This document shows, piece after piece, positions 6,302-10,066 of a stretch of 10,066 bases of DNA. The notes below the pieces were generated by a model. It made no database searches, was not told the origin of the DNA, and worked only from the letters and a program-made list of their open reading frames with translations. Positions within the stretch are counted from its first letter, which is position 1. Every line of letters begins with the position of its first letter. The DNA is taken from the NCBI GenBank assembly GCA_900556255.1, contig USNZ01000021.1:1-10066 (forward strand), given 5' to 3'. A program made the position numbers and the translations under genes. The stretch is from an uncultured Oscillospiraceae bacterium (GTDB taxonomy: Bacteria; Bacillota; Clostridia; Oscillospirales; Ruminococcaceae).

Positions 6302-6330
6302 ACAGATTTTGGTTGCCCTCAGATTGTCAA
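6302..6330 (-). promoter_or_regulatory. Possible promoter just upstream of the THF riboswitch
   Basis: A perfect -35 hexamer TTGACA is at 6330-6325 on the minus strand, at the right distance for a transcript starting near the aptamer. The sequence 16-18 bases downstream (around AAATCTGTC) is a poor -10 box, so this is a weak call. Confidence 0.3.
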
Positions 6331-6367
6331 TAAACTTAATGGGATGGTTGCGAACCCTCGGTAGGTT

Positions 6368-6503
6368 TGTAGGGAACGGTCTTGACCGTTCCGTGCAGCT
6401 TAACTGATAGCACGATATATCGGGAAACCGCGCGCCATTCGGCGCGATTTTAATACGCTGCGCGCAGCCAGCGGTACGGCGCGGTCGAGACACGCGCCCT
6501 ACA
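6368..6503. repeat. 136-base palindromic repeat element (MITE-like) upstream of folT
   Basis: Two related 28-31-base sequences face each other: TGTAGGGAACGGTCTTGACC onwards at 6368-6396 on the plus strand and TGTAGGGCGCGTGTCTCGAC onwards at 6503-6473 on the minus strand. Their shared pattern is GTAGGGnnCGnGTCTnGACCGnnCCGT. The left copy is itself a hairpin (GGAACGGTC 6373-6381 with GACCGTTCC 6384-6392). Between the copies lie three more palindromes: CGATATATCG (6413-6422), CGCGCC-ATTC-GGCGCG (6431-6446) and GCTGCGCGCAGC (6457-6468). No protein is encoded and no clear target-site duplication was seen. It is most likely a non-autonomous mobile or extragenic palindromic element. Confidence 0.65.
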
Positions 6504-6508
6504 TTACT

Positions 6509-6527
6509 GCCCGAAGGAGGGCTTTTT
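6509..6527 (+). terminator. Short plus-strand terminator-like hairpin beside the repeat element
   Basis: GCCC (6509-6512) pairs with GGGC (6519-6522) around GAAGGA and is followed by five T. The stem is only 4 bp. No plus-strand gene leads into it, so it may belong to the repeat element or be accidental. Confidence 0.3.
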
Positions 6528-6538
6528 GACAAACTGTG

Positions 6539-6555
6539 GGCAGCGTTTGGCTGCC
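6539..6555 (-). terminator. Hairpin after asnB, possible weak terminator
   Basis: On the minus strand GGCAGC (6555-6550) pairs with GCTGCC (6544-6539) around CAAAC, about 45 bases past the asnB stop. The following sequence CACAGTTTGTC is a poor U-tract, so termination would be inefficient and read-through towards folT is possible. Confidence 0.35.
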
Positions 6556-6564
6556 TGTTTCATT

Positions 6565-6592
6565 ATTATACATAAGATTCAAAAAATTGCAA
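6565..6592 (-). promoter_or_regulatory. Candidate promoter directly after asnB, reading towards folT
   Basis: On the minus strand a perfect TATAAT (6570-6565) lies 16 bases downstream of TTGCAA (6592-6587), in an AT-rich stretch immediately after the asnB stop. A transcript from about 6558 would carry the asnB hairpin and the palindromic element before the THF riboswitch, giving a leader of some 460 bases for folT. Confidence 0.45.
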
Positions 6593-6599
6593 GTGCTTT

Positions 6600-8180
6600 T
6601 TACACACCGCTGGCACCGTAGTTGGCCAGCACGCGGGCGCTGGGGTCGCTGACATTGCAATGCGGCCATGCCTTGTTGGGCATCCAGTAGCCTGTGATCA
6701 TCTGCGCCTGACCGGGATAGTATTTTTCAAACAGCTCGCGGTACAAAAGGCTTTCCTTGGTAAAGGGCGGGCACCAGCGGTAGCGGGCGGCTTTTTCGGC
6801 AAAGTCGGCATCGGTGTACAGACTTTCGGCGTACTCCTTGATGTCGTCCACCATTGAGTGCCCCACCGCATCGCTGAAGGCCGCCTTCTCGCGCCAGAGG
6901 ATACTTTCGGGCAGCCAGTCGCCCTCAAATGCCTTGCGCAGCAGATACTTGCCCTTGCCGTAGGTGTTCAGCTTTTTGGCGGGGTCGATTTCCATGACAT
7001 AGCGCACAAAATCCAAATCGCCAAAGGGCACGCGCGCCTCCAGGCTGTTGACGCTGATGCAGCGGTCGGCGCGCAGCACATCGTACATATACAGTTCGCG
7101 CAGGCGCTTTTGGCTTTCGGCCTGAAATTCTGCGGCGGACGGGGCAAAATCAGTGTACTTGTAGCCGAACAGCTCGTCGGATATCTCACCCGTCAGCAAT
7201 ACACGGATGTCGGTGTGCTCGTGGATGTACTTGCAGACCAGATACATGCCCACTGAGGCGCGGATGGTCGTGATATCCCAGGTGCCCAGCAGGGCTACGA
7301 CGCTTTCCAGTGCGTCCAGCACGATATCCTTGTTGATGATGACCTCGGTGTGATCGGTGTGGAGATAGTCGGCAACCTGACGTGCGTATTTTAAGTCGAT
7401 GGCGTCCTCGCTCATGCCGATGGCAAAGGTGCGGATGGGCTTGCCCAGCTTTTTGGCGGCGATGGCGCACACCAAGCTGGAATCCAGCCCGCCGGACAGA
7501 AGAAAGCCCACAGGGGTATCGGCATCCAGCCGCTTGTCGACACCGGCCACCAGCTTTTCGCGGATGTTCGTCAAAATCTGCGGCAGCTCGTCATGGCTGA
7601 AAGCGGGGGTGTCGGCAATGTCGCAGTAGCGAACAAATTTGCCGTTGCAGTAGTAGCAGCCGATGGGGAACGGATAAATTTCCCGGCACAGTCCCACCAG
7701 GTTTTTGGCCTCGGACGCAAAGGCGATGCAGCCGCTGTCGCTGTAACCGTAGAACAGCGGGCGGATGCCGATGGGGTCGCGCGCGGCAATGACCAGCTTT
7801 TTGCGGCTGTCGTACAAAATCATGGCAAACTCGGCGTCAAGATGGCGGAACATATCCAGCCCGTACTTGTAGTACAGCGGCAGAATGATCTCGCAGTCCG
7901 AGTCGGAGGAGAAGGTGTAGCCCTCTTTCTCCAGTTCTGTCTTGACAGGACGGAAACCGTACAACTCACCATTGCAGACTACGCAATCCTTGCCGCGGAA
8001 AAACGGCTGCATTCCCTCGGGTGTAAGGCCCATGATGGCCAGGCGACCAAAGCCGAGCCAGCCGAATTCGGTCTTTTCGACGCGTTGGTCGTCAGGGCCG
8101 CGGCTTGTGGTGCGCAGCAGATATTCGGTGAATTTTTCTTTGGGCAGATCCTGCCCGACATACCCCATAACACAGCACAT
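6600..8180 (-). CDS. asnB: Asparagine synthase (glutamine-hydrolysing), AsnB
   Basis: A 526-residue cytoplasmic enzyme that makes asparagine from aspartate, ATP and glutamine-derived ammonia. The N-terminal glutaminase domain starts with Met-Cys, and Cys2 is the nucleophile exposed after Met removal. It shows RGPDD (27-31), GFGRLAIMG (43-51), CNGELYG (69-75), LDAEFAMILYD (114-124) and ARDPIGIRPLFYG (133-145). The synthetase domain has the PP-loop SGGLDSS (229-235), TGEISDELFGY (330-340, the GE-SDE-FGGY motif), EARVPFGD (381-388) and GKGKYLLRKAF (408-418). Size and layout match bacterial AsnB (about 525-555). The ATG at 8180 was preferred over GTG at 8189: it puts Cys at position 2 and lies eight bases after AGGAG, while the GTG would almost touch that site. 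It is a single-gene unit under an Asn T-box. Confidence 0.96.
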   Translation of the reverse strand: MCCVMGYVGQDLPKEKFTEYLLRTTSRGPDDQRVEKTEFGWLGFGRLAIMGLTPEGMQPFFRGKDCVVCNGELYGFRPVKTELEKEGYTFSSDSDCEIILPLYYKYGLDMFRHLDAEFAMILYDSRKKLVIAARDPIGIRPLFYGYSDSGCIAFASEAKNLVGLCREIYPFPIGCYYCNGKFVRYCDIADTPAFSHDELPQILTNIREKLVAGVDKRLDADTPVGFLLSGGLDSSLVCAIAAKKLGKPIRTFAIGMSEDAIDLKYARQVADYLHTDHTEVIINKDIVLDALESVVALLGTWDITTIRASVGMYLVCKYIHEHTDIRVLLTGEISDELFGYKYTDFAPSAAEFQAESQKRLRELYMYDVLRADRCISVNSLEARVPFGDLDFVRYVMEIDPAKKLNTYGKGKYLLRKAFEGDWLPESILWREKAAFSDAVGHSMVDDIKEYAESLYTDADFAEKAARYRWCPPFTKESLLYRELFEKYYPGQAQMITGYWMPNKAWPHCNVSDPSARVLANYGASGV

Positions 8181-8222
8181 AGATGACACTCCTTTACCTT
8201 TTCTTACCCCGCGAACGGCAAT

Positions 8223-8269
8223 AAAAAAAGACAGCCCATTCGCCCTTCGATTAGGACGAATCGCTGTCT
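8223..8269 (-). terminator. T-box-controlled terminator upstream of asnB
   Basis: On the minus strand AGACAGC (8269-8263) pairs with GCTGTCT (8235-8229). The stem continues with ATTCGTCC (8261-8254) against GGGCGAAT (8245-8238) beyond a small internal loop, with loop TAATCGAA and seven T (8229-8223). Its CC at 8255-8254 is also needed for the antiterminator helix, which makes the two forms exclusive. Confidence 0.92.
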
Positions 8270-8516
8270 CGGATCCGCGGTGCCACCTAAATTACCGCAG
8301 CCGAAATAACGGCATACGGTCACTTTTTCCGTATACGTTCACCTTTGAAACGCTGCCGCTGTAACGCACGGCCTGCGGCGCCCCTACTGCCTTTTGCGGG
8401 TTCAGTTTGCAGCTGACAGGTGTTCTTTCACGTGCCGTTTCCGTCCGGGCTTACACCAGGTGTCCGGCTCTCTGTGCGGCATAGGCACGGTACTTTTCCT
8501 GCTCATCGCTTTTAAT
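8223..8516 (-). ncRNA. T-box leader of asnB, specifier AAC (Asn)
   Basis: The leader has the T-box order of elements on the minus strand. Stem I has AGCGATGAG (8510-8502), the AGTA loop-E element (8494-8491), AGAGAG (8473-8468) and GGTG in the distal arm. CGTGCC (8489-8484) pairs with GGCACG (8436-8431) and CAGG (8501-8498) with CCTG (8420-8417), leaving a specifier loop whose 3' strand reads GAAAGAACA. The codon AAC at 8424-8422, followed by the conserved purine, specifies tRNA-Asn. The T-box core AGGTGGCACCGCGG is at 8288-8275. Its UGGC (8285-8282) complements a tRNA end GCCA, matching the G discriminator known for tRNA-Asn. TTAGG (8290-8286) with CCTAA (8255-8251) forms the antiterminator. 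Uncharged tRNA-Asn should allow read-through into asnB. Confidence 0.95.
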
Positions 8517-8522
8517 GGCTAA

Positions 8523-8551
8523 AGCATAGCACGGTTTTCCTGCCTTGTCAA
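8523..8551 (-). promoter_or_regulatory. Sigma-A promoter of the asnB T-box transcript
   Basis: A perfect TTGACA (8551-8546) and TATGCT (8528-8523) are separated by exactly 17 bases on the minus strand. Transcription would start around 8516, just upstream of T-box stem I. Confidence 0.85.
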
Positions 8552-8562
8552 TAGGAATTGAT

Positions 8563-8594
8563 AAAAAATATAGCCCGCCCTGAAAAGGGCGGGC
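8563..8594 (-). terminator. Intrinsic terminator of the rmlB/8611-9549 unit
   Basis: GCCCGCCC (8594-8587) pairs perfectly with GGGCGGGC (8580-8573) around TTTTCA, followed by TATATTTTTT on the minus strand. It begins 16 bases after the stop of the preceding gene and ends 11 bases before the asnB -35 box. Confidence 0.9.
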
Positions 8595-8610
8595 CATAAC
8601 GGTACAAATT

Positions 8611-9549
8611 CTATCCTACGCTGCTTGTGCTGTCGGACGCGGTATCCTCGGAGGTCGCGCTCTCGGCCGTTTCCTCCTCAGAGGTCTCGCTTTCGGGGGT
8701 CTCCTCCCCTGCCGCATCGCTGTCTGCCGAGGTGGCGCCTTCCTCCTCCGCAGGGGCGGAAGAAGCGTTCATCTTGTTTTCCAGAATAACCTGCACATCG
8801 GGCGGGGTCGTTGCTGTCGGGGTCGGGGTGGGCGTGGCGGTTACCTTCATCTCGCTGTCCCGCAGGGCGGTCAGGCACCACTGGCGCTTGGCGTTGCGGG
8901 TAAATACATAGTCCATGTATTTGGTCGGCTCGGTGGGAGCTGTCAGCGAAAGTTCGCCGTTGTCGTTGTTGAATGCCGTGGGCACATAGCCGACGGTTAC
9001 AATGCGCTGGCGGCCGCTGGTTTTGATTTTTTCCACAAGCGGGGTATACTGTGCCACGGCCCCTGTTACGGGCACCAGATAGCACTGCTTTTCCTCGTTG
9101 TATTGATAAATAAACTCTGGGGTCTCAAAGGAACCCGCCGTCACGTTTTGGGCGTAGTCGGCCCCCAGCAGATTGGCGATATAGGTGTCGATCTCCAGCT
9201 TGGGCAGCATGACAGAGCCGGTGTCGGCGTCGCGTTCATACTGGTCCAGACCTAGACCGTCCTTTTGTGCCCGGTACACGGTGCCCCAAATGGCAGCCTG
9301 CTTAAACACACTCTGATCTACGGTGCTTGCGTCGTCAAAGGTCACGGGGTCCAGCATGACCATGCCGTACAGCTGATCTGCGTATTCGTTGCGCAGGTCA
9401 GAATCATCCAGCAGGGTACGCACACCGGAAACACCCCAGCCTACCACCGTAAGCAGGCCGATAAACACCAGCAGCAGGGCCACAGCACCTAAAATCTGTC
9501 GTGCCAGACGGCGGCTGTTGCGGGTTTGTTCTTCTTTATAATTTGCCAT
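8611..9549 (-). CDS. Membrane-anchored protein of unknown function with acidic disordered tail
   Basis: I do not recognise a family for this 312-residue protein. A short basic cytoplasmic start (KEEQTRNSRRLARQ, 5-18) is followed by one hydrophobic segment (about 19-41), an uncleaved anchor by its look, so the remainder should lie outside. Residues 45-235 form a folded-looking domain with aromatic residues and regular polar/hydrophobic alternation (for example FETPEFIYQY 141-150, RIVTVGYVPTAF 182-193). From 238 a Thr-Pro stretch (TATPTPTPTATTPP) leads to a tail of about 60 residues made almost only of Glu, Ser, Ala, Thr and Asp, probably disordered. The nearest ribosome-binding sequence, AAAGGAG, ends 13 bases before the ATG, which is long and suggests modest translation. 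It follows rmlB by 46 bases with no terminator between, so the two are probably co-transcribed. A role at the cell envelope is only a guess. Confidence 0.85.
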   Translation of the reverse strand: MANYKEEQTRNSRRLARQILGAVALLLVFIGLLTVVGWGVSGVRTLLDDSDLRNEYADQLYGMVMLDPVTFDDASTVDQSVFKQAAIWGTVYRAQKDGLGLDQYERDADTGSVMLPKLEIDTYIANLLGADYAQNVTAGSFETPEFIYQYNEEKQCYLVPVTGAVAQYTPLVEKIKTSGRQRIVTVGYVPTAFNNDNGELSLTAPTEPTKYMDYVFTRNAKRQWCLTALRDSEMKVTATPTPTPTATTPPDVQVILENKMNASSAPAEEEGATSADSDAAGEETPESETSEEETAESATSEDTASDSTSSVG

Positions 9550-9595
9550 AGTTTGTTAGCTGCTCCTTTGGGGAAGATGCGTTTAGCGGGTAAGA

Positions 9596-10066
9596 TTACT
9601 TGTTTTTGTACATCTGCTCGTAGTATTTCTGGTAATCACCGCTGGTGACATGGGCCATCCAGTCGGGGTGGGCCAGATACCAGTCGATGGTCAGCACGAT
9701 GCCCTTTTCAAACGGAGTCTCGGGGTACCAGCCCAGATCCTCCTTGATTTTGGTGGGGTCGATGCCGTAGCGGCGGTCGTGACCCAGACGGTCGGCTACG
9801 TGGGTGATCAGTTCCTCGCTGATGCCCTCGTCCTTCAGGCGGTCATGCAGCTGGGCAATGACCGTTTTGACGATGAAAATGTTGGGACGCTCGTTGTGGC
9901 CGCCGACATTGTAAACCTCGCCGTCCTTGCCGCCGGCTGCGACCATGTCAATGGCCTTGCAGTGGTCCATAACGTACAGCCAGTCACGGATCTGCATGCC
10001 GTCACCGTAGACGGGCAGGTTCTTGTGCTGCCGGGCGTTGTTGATGAGCAGCGGGATCAGCTTTTC
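9596..10066 (-). CDS. rmlB: dTDP-glucose 4,6-dehydratase RmlB, C-terminal part (cut by window edge)
   Basis: The visible 156 residues are the C-terminal portion of RmlB/RfbB, a short-chain dehydrogenase-type enzyme converting dTDP-glucose to dTDP-4-keto-6-deoxyglucose in dTDP-rhamnose synthesis. The open frame continues to the window end, so its start lies beyond it. About half of a usual 340-residue protein is present. Recognisable are EKLIPLLINNA at the edge, LPVYGDG then IRDWLYVMDHCKAI (the nucleotide-sugar-binding region), EVYNVGGHNERPN, the HVADRLGHDRRYGID segment typical of RmlB rather than of other sugar epimerases, and the end motif around LGWYPETPFEKGI. The NAD-binding and catalytic YxxxK part is outside the window. 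Other rml genes may lie upstream. The downstream neighbour is the anchored protein of unknown function. Confidence 0.95.
   Translation of the reverse strand, partial: EKLIPLLINNARQHKNLPVYGDGMQIRDWLYVMDHCKAIDMVAAGGKDGEVYNVGGHNERPNIFIVKTVIAQLHDRLKDEGISEELITHVADRLGHDRRYGIDPTKIKEDLGWYPETPFEKGIVLTIDWYLAHPDWMAHVTSGDYQKYYEQMYKNK

Noticed and set aside
6152..6407. Plus-strand open frames over the riboswitch region
   Set aside because: They lie antisense to the THF riboswitch and its leader, whose structure explains the sequence.
6368..6503. CRISPR array or attachment site
   Set aside because: The repeats are inverted and divergent rather than direct and regularly spaced. No cas, integrase or tRNA gene is nearby.
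6278..6532. 84-residue minus-strand open frame upstream of folT
   Set aside because: It is made almost entirely of the palindromic element and the upstream part of the riboswitch, shows no protein-like composition and lacks a good ribosome binding site.
8181..8189. GTG start of asnB at 8189
   Set aside because: It is one base from the ribosome binding site and would place two residues plus Met before the catalytic Cys, which must become N-terminal.

Overview
The window looks like the chromosome of a fairly G+C-rich Firmicute, most likely a gut clostridium of the Oscillospiraceae/Ruminococcaceae type. This is inferred from Gram-positive gene style (strong AGGAGG-type ribosome binding sites, a lipoprotein-type binding protein), two typically Firmicute RNA switches (a T-box and a class-I tetrahydrofolate riboswitch), a solitary ECF folate S component, and the clostridial look of the proteins. 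The species cannot be named from the sequence alone. Every complete gene lies on the minus strand. Only a short tail of a possible plus-strand gene is seen at the left edge, facing the others across a shared terminator.

In the direction of transcription (right to left) the window holds: (1) the C-terminal part of rmlB (dTDP-glucose 4,6-dehydratase, about 9596-10066), running off the right edge; (2) a membrane-anchored protein of unknown function with a disordered acidic tail (8611-9549), closed by a strong terminator; (3) a good sigma-A promoter, a T-box leader with Asn specifier codon AAC, its terminator, and asnB (6600-8180); (4) about 500 bases without a gene (6096-6599), holding a 136-base palindromic repeat element with two inverted copies of a repeat at its ends, a class-I THF (folT) riboswitch and a hairpin that pairs the whole Shine-Dalgarno sequence; (5) folT (5514-6095), closed by a terminator that overlaps an alternative hairpin; (6) a promoter, a structured leader with a terminator-like hairpin, and a four-gene ABC importer operon of the BMP/NupNOPQ type: lipoprotein (3875-5200), double-domain ATPase (2209-3753) and two permeases (1109-2212, 114-1106).

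The genes form separate transcription units, mostly about uptake or synthesis of small metabolites under RNA control. Asparagine synthesis responds to uncharged tRNA-Asn. Folate uptake responds to tetrahydrofolate at translation. The nucleoside-type importer is probably controlled by an uncharacterised leader, and the gene order plus an intercistronic hairpin should give more binding protein than transporter. No defence system, CRISPR array, prophage or tRNA/rRNA gene was seen. The least explained signals are the leader before the BMP lipoprotein, the folT expression platform and the palindromic element upstream of it.
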